Source: Panax quinquefolius
Taxonomy: Eukaryota > Streptophyta > Magnoliopsida > Apiales > Araliaceae
Direction: 5' to 3'
DNA length: 64,000 nucleotides
NCBI GenBank assembly: GCA_020205615.1
Contig: CM035167.1
Span: 27,417,130-27,481,129 of the forward strand
Part shown: in pieces, positions 12,282 through 22,235 of the stretch
Layout: every line of letters starts with the position of its first letter
Position numbering within the stretch: the stretch's first letter is position 1
The notes under the pieces: model-generated
What the model saw: only the letters and a program-made list of their open reading frames with translations
What the model was told of the DNA's origin: nothing
The model's database searches: none
Made by a program: the position numbers and the translations under genes

Positions 12282-13440
12282 ATGGCATCCGAAAATGTTA
12301 AGATAAGCAATGGAGCACAGGAGACCAGATTGAGTCTCCATGCATCAATAATCGAGGATAATGTGCGATAAGATGGCGATAATCCTCCGTAAACAAACAA
12401 CACCGATCAAATGACGAAGGACTCAGTGACGTTTAGGAGTTTTTAGAATTCATGCAACATCGAATAAGGCGGCTCTGCTCATAAAGCGGTGAAAATAATG
12501 GCAACCACTACCGGTGATCACCGCTAAGCAGTTCAAGGAGCTGGGACCACCGGAGTTTTTGGGAAAGCCAGAACCACTTAAGGCGGAGACGTGGTTAAAG
12601 CAGATCACCAAGATATTTGATGTCTTGGGATGCTCAGAGGAGCAAAAGGTTCCATTTGCCACCTTTATGTTGCGTGAAGAGGCAGATTACTGGTGGGAAT
12701 CTGTAAAACGTACCCAGACTGACATACTCAAGATGTCTTGGGAGAAGTTCCAAGAGTTGTTCAACGACAAGTACTTTCCCGAAAGTATTCGTCACATGAA
12801 GGAGGTGGAGTTTATCAAGCTGGAGCAAAATAATATGACCGTGTCACAGTATGAGGCTAAGTTTTTGCCGAGTTATCTCGGCCAGCATCCCATTTGGTCG
12901 ATAATGAGGAGCGAATGACGCGAATGTTTTTAAGAGGTTTGAAACCCGATATACGTCAATACCTAATTTCTCATAAACTTTGTTTATATTCAGATATTGT
13001 GAATAGGGCTCAGTTGTTGGAGCGCGATAATGAGTCAGCACAACCAAAAGGTAACGACCAACAACACAATAATAATCGTACCGGTGGCAACGGCCATCGG
13101 AACAATGATAACCATCGTGGGGGAAATTATCATTTCGGTGGTAACCATGGCCAAGATAATAGGAATGGAAATTTCAAGAAAAGGAGATTCAAAAATGATG
13201 GAAAGACGTCAGCACCAGCACCCGTTGTTAAGGAAGGAAAAAGACCACCTATCATATGCTTCAAATGCGGAGGAGAGAGGACACATCGATCCAATCTGCG
13301 CCATGCTGTCAGCCCAAAGCATGTTATAATTGTGGAAAGAAGGTCACTTAGCTCGATTTTGTCGCCATCAGAAGATAAATTCAACTAGAATGGAGGCACC
13401 AAAGGTCATCCCCGGATAAACCAAAGCCAGTAGTTTAAGA
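12282..13440 (+). pseudogene. gag of A, frameshifted
   Basis: ATG at 12282 (MASENV-like) matches the E start, but stops follow soon after. The capsid core (retrotransposon gag) is open at 12514-12918, with FKELGPPEFLGKP and WWESVKRTQ, and continues in another frame at 12894-13388 (MTRMFLRGLKPDIRQYL, then an Asn/Gly-rich linker). Two CCHC knuckles follow around 13255-13375 but are split between frames: CFKCGGE... for the first and a second that ends RFC in a different frame. It is a close relative of the E gag and would package element RNA if intact. Confidence 0.85.
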
Positions 13441-13499
13441 GAGAGCATTTTTTTTTCTCGTGACGAGGAACTGAATAAAATTATCATGGGTAAGTTAAT

Positions 13500-14250
13500 C
13501 ATAAGCTCTTCATGAAGTTTATACCGTGTTAGATACCGTTCTACCCACTCTTTTATTTCACCTAGTTGTGTTCAACGTTTAAATTTGACTCAGAAGAAGT
13601 TAAACTTTGACTTATTGGTTGAAACTTCGTTAGTAGGAGCCTTCGTTTCACGCTTACTATTTTTAAATCTTGTTTGATTCAAATAAACACTTTCACGTTA
13701 CCTGTCGATCTTATCTTTTTGAAAATACTTGCCTTTGATGGGATTTTAGGAATCAATTGGTTAACTACTCATCATTCTTTTCGTAAGGTTGTTAGCTTTT
13801 ATATTCATAACCAACCTGTTGTGCGAATTCAAGTAACCAAACCATTAAAGTCAATCATTGTCATATCAAGCCATAAGTAAAGATCCCCGAACCTTTCGTT
13901 GTTGACTTCCTTGTGTGGAATGCACCGAGGCCAGACTTTCTCTAGGCGACATCATGAAAGAAGATGGCGAGTTGATAGGCATCATTATGAGGTGCTATCT
14001 AGGTTAAAGGATAGAAGTCACAGTTGGTATCAATGTGACGTATTATCCAAGTTTTGGATGAGAGTCACAGTTTTGAATGATATTTCTATCATTAATAAAT
14101 TTCTTGATGTATTCTTGAAGACTTTCTAGCCTACCCTAGAGCGTGAAATCGAATTTTTATCAATTGACCCAAAGATAAAAACCCATTTCTTAAACCCTCA
14201 AATATTTCTTCAACTAAAAGGATCTGTTTACGCGGATTATGATGAAAGTC
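13500..14250 (+). pseudogene. Protease and RT N-terminal scraps of A
   Basis: The aspartic protease active-site region at about 13532-13560 corresponds to the DTGSTHSF segment of E but has lost a base, shifting the frame. The frame at 13674-13880 (ILAFDGILGINWLTTHH) is the protease C-terminus. The frame at 13899-14129 ends with NDISIINKFLDVF, matching the linker before RT in E. After about 14250 the pol homology stops. Confidence 0.7.
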
Positions 14251-14344
14251 ATAATAAAAGCATTGGACTAATGAAAATCATGGGTATACGTGGTATTAGT
14301 AAGTGTTATGATGAGTTATGTTGGTTAGTATGTGAAAACATGAA

Positions 14345-16105
14345 AGTTTCTTAAAATTCACAAGGAGTAAAAAACTAGATTTTTGTGAAAAACGTAACAT
14401 GAAATTCAATTGACCATATCTCCTAATATATTTTGAATTTTTCAGTGTGGTCAAGTTCTAGAGTTAGATCTATGAGTTTTGTAGCATCTCTAAGTGGAAT
14501 CACTGGAAAAGACTGATTTTAATAAAGAATGAAAAAGATGGAAATTTCAAAAAGCTACTGATTTTATTTTTAAAAGGGCATTTTCGGCCACTTAAATTAT
14601 GAGAAAAATTCTAGCCTTTTGGGAAATGAAAGTATATGGTATAAGGTAACTCCTGTCCAAAAATGAGCTTATTCTGACTTAAAATGAGCAAGTTATGACC
14701 ATTTCAATATTTAGGTTTTTTCCGAAAAAATCGATATAACCAGGAGTTCTACAACTCAGATGACCATGAAATTTAAATCGAGGCTCACATTAACATGTGT
14801 AAGGTCCTGCCAAGATTTGGGAATTTCTGGAGTTAACCTTGAGGTAGCTAATTTCTTAAGGAATTAATTAGAAATTGATTTTGAAAAATAGTAAATGAAT
14901 TTTAAAATTGCGAGAAAAATGTATGTTCATTATGGGACTATATTATGCTAAATTCCAGAAAAGAAATATATTTGGGACTGATTTGGTATTTTCTATGAAA
15001 ATAGTTTAATTACTGAACATATGAGTTAAATATGTTATGTGAAGTAACAAAGTTGAAAATAGGATTTTATGGCTAGAGAATCCTATATAGTAGTATATGC
15101 ATATTTTTGATGAGGATTTGATAATTGGTGATGATATCTTATGAGTATGGCATTTTGAATGATTAAATGCATTATATGGTAAAGCGTAAACAATTGAGAT
15201 AAATTGTTTATAAATTTAAGAAGTGATTAAAATATTGTTATAATATTAATGATATTAGATTATGAGATTATTAAGTGATTGATAACATGGGGATATTCTT
15301 GAATCCTAGATAAATTATATTATAAATGTTTAATATTTATCCTTTATCTCATTTGATTGATTCTTTATATCATTATCCTCATGTTTATATTATGTTGAAA
15401 GTCATCTCGTGGCTCAGAAGTGCATAGATGGACTTGGTATGATTATGACGAGTGGATTGTTCTAAGTATAATCATAACCGTAATTGAAAACACGATTATC
15501 TTTGGTAGTAGTGCATGGATAATTTGTGGTCGTGATACTAATGAAAACACGATTATCTTTGGTAGTAGTGCATGGATAATTTGTGGTCGTGATACTAATG
15601 AATACACGATTATCTTCGGTAGTAGTAGTGCATGGATAATTTGTGGTCGTGATACTAATGAATACACGATTATCTTTCGTCGTGGTGCATGGATAATTTG
15701 TGGTCGTGATAATCTTAATGAATACACGATTATCTTTGGTCGTAGTGCATGGATAATTCGTGGTCGTGATACTAATGAATATCCTTGGCCCAGAAAGTGC
15801 GAGGATGATTCGATGATATGGATTAATTATTGAAAGTGAGTCTCAAAGAATGAAATATTAATTCATGGATGTGGTAAAAGTCATCTTGGTAGTAGTGCAT
15901 TGATAGACTTGGTATGATTATGACCAAGGATTATTCGGTATAATCACGACCAGATTGAAAACACGAATATCCTTGGCCGAAGTGCATGAATAATTCGTGG
16001 TCGTGGATACTATTGTCGCTGCGTCTCAAAGATTATTGGTTTTATAGTTGTATATCTTTAGCCTGTAGTGCAAAGATGAATTGTTAATGAATATCTTTGG
16101 TGGAT
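14345..16105 (+). repeat. LTR-like block inside the interior of A
   Basis: From about 14880 the sequence follows the LTR of B closely. The block AAATAGTAAATGAATTTTAA, the GGGACTATATT word, TTATGAGTATGGCATTTT and the GGTATGATTATGAC hairpin region all occur in the same order as at 25640-26130. Between 14345 and 14880 the resemblance is weaker. The block replaces most of pol and ends just before the shared polyprotein tail at about 16130. It has no primer site or TSD of its own that I can see, so recombination during reverse transcription is likelier than insertion. Confidence 0.65.
15487..15780 (+). repeat. 57/60-bp tandem repeat, five units
   Basis: The word ACACGATTATCTTTGGTAGT starts units near 15489, 15546, 15603, 15663 and 15723 (spacings 57, 57, 60, 60). 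Each unit holds the hairpin ATTATC...GATAAT. Because the periods are multiples of three, the frame 15420-15833 stays open, but it is simple repeat coding, not a gene. In the B LTR the same unit occurs once or twice. Confidence 0.9.
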
Positions 16106-16205
16106 TGCGAAGATGAATTTAATATTTTTAACGATAAGGGTATTCAAGGTATCCTCACCTCTTTATCATACCAGTATCGCACCCTAATTTCGAGGGCTAA
16201 ATTTC

Positions 16206-16219
16206 ATAAGGAGGGAGAT
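16206..16219 (+). other. Polyprotein tail and polypurine tract of A
   Basis: ATAAGGAGGGAGAT directly precedes the 3' LTR. Just upstream, the tail (TAATTTCGAGGGCTAAATTTCATAAG-like) is the one shared by B, C and E. Confidence 0.8.
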
Positions 16220-18497
16220 TGTGAGACCCCAGATTTTATCAATAAAGATTTAAATTTTGTCAAAATAATTTTTAATATTATGGTGTGAATTTGAGATAAT
16301 ATTATTGTTATGGGTAGTATTTATAAATTTTGCAAAAGTATGCAAGTGGTTATATTATATTCGATTGGTCAGAATATTCGGTTTAGCAGGAATATTCGCA
16401 GACAACTACTCAATCATTGGTGGACCCCATAATGTAATTATTATCGGATTGAGAAAACGACAAAAATATTTTATTGAAATAACGGCGGAAGTTTTACCGT
16501 TGATATTGTTGAACTACTCTTTAGTAAAAGTACAAAGATAATACGTGTGGTTGCATAGTAGTATTACGGTATTGATTATCGATGCTTATGTGAGAAGTCA
16601 CTCGGTTTGATTCCATTATTGTCGATTAATAATATGAATTATTATAGCGATAATGACGTTTTGTTTTATTCATATTATTAACGTAATAAAATGTAAACAT
16701 CTTTTTATATAAAATGAATACTTTATTAAAGTTATTCTATAAATAGAATATATTATATTTTATTATGCATGTAGTGTTGCATAGTGTTTTGCATAGTATT
16801 TTGTATAGTGTTTGTATAGTAAAATGTTTTTATATAAATAGAATATATGATATTTTATTTAAAAGATTTTGCTTTAAATATGGACCGTTAGATTAAAGTA
16901 AATCAACTCGACCGTTCATGGATTAATTACTATGCATTCTATTTTCCTATAAATAGAAGCTCATTCCTTCATTATTTTCTTACTTAATTCACTTTGAAAC
17001 TCAGAGAGAGAAATTATAGAGAGAAGCTTATAGAGAGAAAATCTATAGAGAGAGAAAGAAGAAGAGTATTTCGGTACTTCACTACTTTGATATCCAATTG
17101 TCTTTTACGGTAGAAGGGATATTATTCTTTTATATTCATGAAGAGAACTGTTGTTATTCCATTTCTTATTATTCATTGGAATAACTCGTATACGCTGAAT
17201 ACCCTATACTTGGTGACATTCTTCTATTATTCGTCTTTATTATTCGTCGTAATATCCTCATGCGGTGGTGTTTTATATCTGGGACTGGTTCCGTCTTTTT
17301 ATCATTCCATTGGAATATCTTATCTGTGTGTTTTACATCGGATCCTGGTTCCATCTTTATTATTCTGTTGGAACATCCCGCTTGGTGTGAATTTCACCGA
17401 CCGTTCCGTTATTATTATTCATTGGAATAACTCATCATCATAAGTACCACATGCATGGTGGTTTCCTTTATTATTCCATTCTATATTATACTCAGTTGGT
17501 TAAAACTTTGACTTCTATACTCCATGAAATTAGTAGAATATTCTTGATATTTGCGTTTCATCCAGTATCTTTTCATGGAAATATTCTTCGATTATTCTTG
17601 AATTTTACTCTACAAAACAAAGATCTTGTTGACAATTTGGACGTTAATAATTCCTAGATAAATTAATTCTTGAACTTGTTTTATTGAATTCTTATATCAT
17701 TGTCATCATCCTCATGTTTATATTATGTTAAAAGTTATCTTTGACTTACGTGCATAGATGAACTTAGTATGATTATGACCGTGGTTCATTCTTAAGATAA
17801 TCATGGCTTGATATAAATGATGTGACAAAAGTCCTCGTTGGCTCAGAATGCACGTTGATGGATAGTTTTTGGTATGATTATGACCGGGGTGATTCGGTAT
17901 AGTCATGACCATTGATAATTTGATGAAAATCCTTGACCGTGGTACAGGGATGATTAGATATTGTGGTTTATTCATTAAACTGAGTCTTAGTGATAAAAAT
18001 TGATGAAAACCTTTTTAAAACCTAAAAGATAGTAGACTTTATTTTCTACTTGACTCTTTTAATGGATTGCATATTCCGTTATAGTTAAACTGGTTGTCTA
18101 TTGTATTTTATCAGTTTAACATTGTTGAAGACTATTGATAATTTATTCTACTTTATCTTAGTTATAATATTTCTTACTGGGCTAGTTGAGCTCACCCTTT
18201 CTTCCTTTGTTCTCTTGTGAAATGAGAATATAGTTTGGGACGAGTCGGGGAGCGGAGAGTAATGGTCCAGAGGATAGCATTAGTAGTCCTCACTATTCTG
18301 TGAAATATTGTGATAATAATTGTAATGAGGACTCCTTTTGAGTTTGTATAATATCTAGTAGACAATATTTGTATTCAAACTCACAGTTTATGTCGTATTG
18401 TACACGACAGTTATATTAGTAAGTTGTATTTAAATTCTGTACCATGTAAGTGGCGACCCAAGATGGGTGACGTATACCTAATTTTGGGGGCGTCACA
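16220..18497 (+). repeat. 3' LTR of A
   Basis: It starts TGTGAGACCCCAGA and ends GGGGGCGTCACA. It is nearly colinear with the 5' LTR, with many small indels, often at CG-containing words. A TATAAATA lies at 16948-16955. Confidence 0.92.
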
Positions 18498-18783
18498 ATT
18501 ATACCAATGCAAAATTTTTAGTCATAATCATACCAATCAACAGTCCATCTATGCACTATGGGCCAAAGATGACTTTTACCACAACATAAGAATGAGGATG
18601 AAGATAATGATATAAGAAATTAATCAAGTGAGATCAAGGATAAATATTAGAAATTTATAATTCAATTTATCCAGAGTTCAAGAATGTCCAAATTATCAAC
18701 ATGATAACTAATTGTGGAGTAAAATTCAAGAATGATATTCATGTATAAAAAATAATTTGGACAGAAAAGAAATCACTTTTGTC

Positions 18784-18861
18784 GTGAATAGTACCCCGAG
18801 TGAATGGTACCCGAGTGAATGGTACCCCGAGTGAATAGTACCCGAGTGAATAGTACCCTGA
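18784..18861. repeat. 15/16-bp minisatellite in C LTR
   Basis: Five units of GTGAATRGTACCC(C)GA alternate between 16 and 15 bp. The F and E LTRs carry minisatellites at the equivalent place that share the GTGAATA half but differ in the other half. Confidence 0.9.
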
Positions 18862-19223
18862 ATGAAAATATTGAAATTTAATAGGAAAGTTCAGACCAAT
18901 ATTCTAATGAAATGATACTAGATGAAGCGCAAAACTTATGGATATTCTACTAATTTCGGGGAGTATAAAAGCAATACTTATCAAAATAAGTGTAGATTTA
19001 GGAATATGAAACGAAATAATATTACTTACATACTATAGAGTATGGAAGAAAATAATATTCCTTACAATACGAAAGAAATAATACCCCTTACCTTTGTAGA
19101 AGATTGGATACTGCATAGTGAAGTAACAGAATACTCTTCTTCTTTCTCTCTATAGTTTCTCTCTCTATAGTTTCTCTTGTGAGTCTTAGTAAATTGGTGA
19201 GAATGAAAGAAGAAATAAGCTTT

Positions 19224-19231
19224 TATTTATA
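19224..19231 (-). promoter_or_regulatory. Putative TATA box in C LTR
   Basis: TATAAATA on the minus strand, followed downstream (lower coordinates) by the GA-rich leader. This is the same arrangement as in A and E. Confidence 0.6.
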
Positions 19232-19264
19232 GGAGAATGGACTAAATAGTAACTGATTCACGAG

Positions 19265-19478
19265 CGGTCCAGATTGATTTACTATTAAAATGGATGGTCC
19301 ATATTGATTTACTATTAAAATCACAACCGATAGTCCATATTGATTTACTATTAAAACCACAACCGACTGTCCAGATTGATTTACTATTAAAACCACAACC
19401 AACGGTCTAGATTGATTTACTGTTAAAACAACAACTGACGATCCATATTGATTTACTATTAAAACCACAACCGATGGT
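19265..19478. repeat. 36-bp minisatellite upstream of the C TATA box
   Basis: About six units built on GTCCAKATTGATTTACTATT plus AAAACCACAACCGAY; the first unit is shortened to 30 bp. A, B and G-side LTRs of this superfamily carry only one or two units of the same motif upstream of their TATA boxes. The repeat keeps a spurious minus-strand frame open (19223-19468). Confidence 0.9.
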
Positions 19479-20332
19479 CGGAAAAATTAGTACATCTTCC
19501 CATGGAATAATAAGTCAAACTTATAACAAACGCCTCATGACAAACCCCTCTATTTATATCAAAAAATTAAATAAATATTTACCACAAATCATTTATCTTT
19601 AATAAACACATTTTTAATCTTTTAAAAATTATTCATCATTAATATTATAACTCACAATATTGACAACCAGATCATTCACAGGAAAGAGGGGGCTTTCCGA
19701 TAAGGATTTCTCCTTATTAAAGCACAATTAAATAACCTAACCCTTTTCCTCGACATAACTTTCTAGACATTGTCAATAATGAAAATAATAATATGAATAA
19801 ATGTGTTGTCTCAATTATTGATTTAATAATATAAAGTATTATGCAGATGATATTGTGATAATAATTGAATCAATAATATGATGTACTATGCAGCAACTAC
19901 TGTTGCAATAATTGAATAAAACTAGGTGACTTCTTACGTAAGCATCAATAATAAGAGATACTGTGTAATACCGTGTGCTACTGTGCAACAACGCGTATTA
20001 CTGTACTTTGATCACCATATATTTCAACAGTTTAATGGTAAAAGTTTTGCCATTAATTTTATAAAAAAGTTATTTTTGTCGCTTTCTATATCTGACAGTT
20101 ATTCCGTTGTGGGGTCCATAAATGATTGTGTCATCGTACAGAAATTCCCCGACAAAAAGAATATTCCCTGACCAAACGAATATTTTATGACAACTTGCTT
20201 ACTTTGTAAAATTTTCACATATCAGCCATAACTATTGCATTATATCAAATCACACCTTATTAGTCAAAATAATATTTAGAGAAAATTAAATCTTTATTCA
20301 TAAAAAGTTGGGGTCTTACAACCTCCCCTTCT

Positions 20333-21296
20333 TATAAAATTTCATCTTCGAAATTGATGTACATACCTGGTATGTCGAAGATGTGAGGATACCTTATTTT
20401 CATTTCAGATTCTAACTCCCAGGTCATTTCCTCAATATCGTGGTTTCTCTATAAAATTTTGACTTGAGGTATAACCTTTGAGCGTAGAATATGTTCCTTG
20501 TTATCCAAGATTTTAACAGGTACCTCTTCATACGTTAAATATTCTGCTATCTCGTCTGGTTCTAATTCAATAATGTGGTTCGGGTCTTCCATATATTTAC
20601 GTAACATAGATATGTGAAAAATATTATGAACACGAGACATACTTGGCGGTAAAGCGAGTCTATAGGCCACAGTTCCTACTCGGTCGAGGATTTCAAATGG
20701 GCCAATGAATCGAGGGTTGAGCTTTCCTCTCTTTCCAAATCTCATAACTCCTTTCCATGGAGCAACACGTAACAATACATGATCTCCAACATTGAATTCC
20801 ACGTCCCTTTAATGAAGATCATCATAACTCTTTTGTCAATCTTGTGAGATTTGTATATGTTGCCGAATCATTTGAATCTTTTCCGTAGTCATGCGTACCA
20901 ATTATGATCCCAACAACGTTGCTTCACCCACCTCGTCCTAACATACTAGAGAACGACACTTTCGTCCGTATAAAGCCTCAAATGGAGCCATGCCTATACT
21001 TGCTTGATAACTGTTGTTGTAGAAGAATTCCACCAATGGTAAGTACTTGTCCCAACTTCCTTTTAAGTCTAGGACACAGAGTCTTAATAGATCTTCAAGA
21101 GTTTGAATATTCCTCTCTGACTGCCCGTCCGTCTTAGGATGATATGCAGAATTGAATTGTAAATCAGTGCCCATGGCTTTCTGCAAGCTGACCCAAAATT
21201 GTGAAGTGAATCTTAGGTCTTGATCAAAAACTATGGATACTGGCATACCATGCAATCTAACAATCTCATCTATGTACATACGAGCAAGACATTCAA
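20333..21296 (-). pseudogene. C: integrase C-terminus and chromodomain
   Basis: On the minus strand, 21279-20938 encodes the second half of the integrase core: GMPVSIVFDQD with the second catalytic Asp region, then AYHPKTDGQSERNIQTLE with the catalytic Glu. After a frame change and gap, 20802-20449 encodes the GPFEIL integrase tail and then a chromodomain (EVPVKILD, VIPQVKIL). One stop interrupts it before RNHDIEEMTWELESEM and the final NFEDEI. The chromodomain would direct integration to chromatin. The first integrase half lies at 43705 onward because B is inserted between them. Confidence 0.85.
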
Positions 21297-21892
21297 TGTG
21301 AGACCCCGAATTTTATAAAATAAAAGTATTCAATTTTTCTATTTTGGTAAATAGTTAAATTAATAAAAGTTTAAAGTTAAGGGTAATATATGAATTTTTT
21401 TTTGCAAAGTAATCAAGTTGATATAAAATATTCGTTGTGTCGGGGAATATTCGATTAGTCGGGGAATATCCGTATGACGGTACAATCATTAGTGGACCCC
21501 ATAAACGGAATTATTCATCGAATCGAGAAAACGACAAAAATATTTTTATGAAAATAACTTGGCGGAAGTTTTACACTGTTAACTATTGAAACACCCAGTG
21601 TTAAAAATACAAGAATGTCTGGCATTGGTTGCATAGTAGTAACATTACCAGTATTGATTATTGATGCTTACGTGAGAAGTCACTCAGTTTTGTTTTATTA
21701 ATATTATTAATGTAATAAAATAGATAAGCTTTTTATATAAAACATAAAATTTTATAAAGTTATTCATTTTATTAGATTATAAATAGAATATATTATATTT
21801 TATTGTAAATCAACTGACCGTCTGCTTAAAGTAAATCAACTGGACCGTTTCATGAATTAGTTTCTTTGTAGATCCATTCTTCTATAAATAGA

Positions 21893-21900
21893 AGCTCATT
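21893..21900 (+). promoter_or_regulatory. Putative TATA box in B 5' LTR
   Basis: TATAAATA in TTCTATAAATAGAAGC, followed by GAGAGAGAAACTATAGAGAG. In the 3' LTR the matching site reads CTATAAATGA (28721-28730), a degraded form. Confidence 0.6.
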
Positions 21901-22235
21901 CCTTCATTATTTCTTACGAATTCACTGAAACTCTAGAGAGAGAAACTATAGAGAGAGTTCTTCTTCTATAATCTTGGGCGTATTTTTTTAGAGTTTTAAG
22001 AAGCTTTGAGCGTAGTATAAGTTTTCTTCAAGTATATTATCGCCATACCAGTCAGAATACTTTTCTTTTTAAGGTAGGGGATATAATTGTCGTACTCGTA
22101 AAGGATATTATTATTATTATTATAGTAAGGGATATTATTTGTTGTACTCGTTAAGGGTATTCCTTCTTTCTTATTGGTGAAATTCTTTTGTTATTCTATT
22201 CTTTATTATTCTGTTGGAATAACCTGTATACGTGG

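Larger units (their letters stand above)
9829..18497 (+). mobile_element. Element A: deleted Ty3/gypsy chromovirus with mosaic interior
   Basis: LTRs of 2266 and 2278 bp flank 4125 bp. The target-site duplication ATTAT is exact (9824-9828 and 18498-18502) and interrupts the LTR of C. The interior holds an iMet primer site, a decayed gag, protease and RT N-terminal scraps, then an LTR-like block in place of the rest of pol, and finally the usual polyprotein tail and polypurine tract. It is not autonomous. Confidence 0.9.
18498..20320 (-). repeat. 3' LTR of C, proximal part
   Basis: On the minus strand it starts TGTAAGACCCCAAC at 20320 and runs to the A insertion. It resumes at 18498 with the right ATTAT copy. 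It holds two minisatellites and a TATA box (listed separately). Confidence 0.85.

Noticed and set aside
15420..15833. 137-codon ORF with a five-fold repeated peptide
   Set aside because: It is the translation of a 57/60-bp minisatellite inside LTR-like DNA; the opposite strand is also open for the same reason.
19223..19468. Minus-strand repeat protein rich in VLIVNQ
   Set aside because: It is produced by the 36-bp minisatellite in the C LTR.
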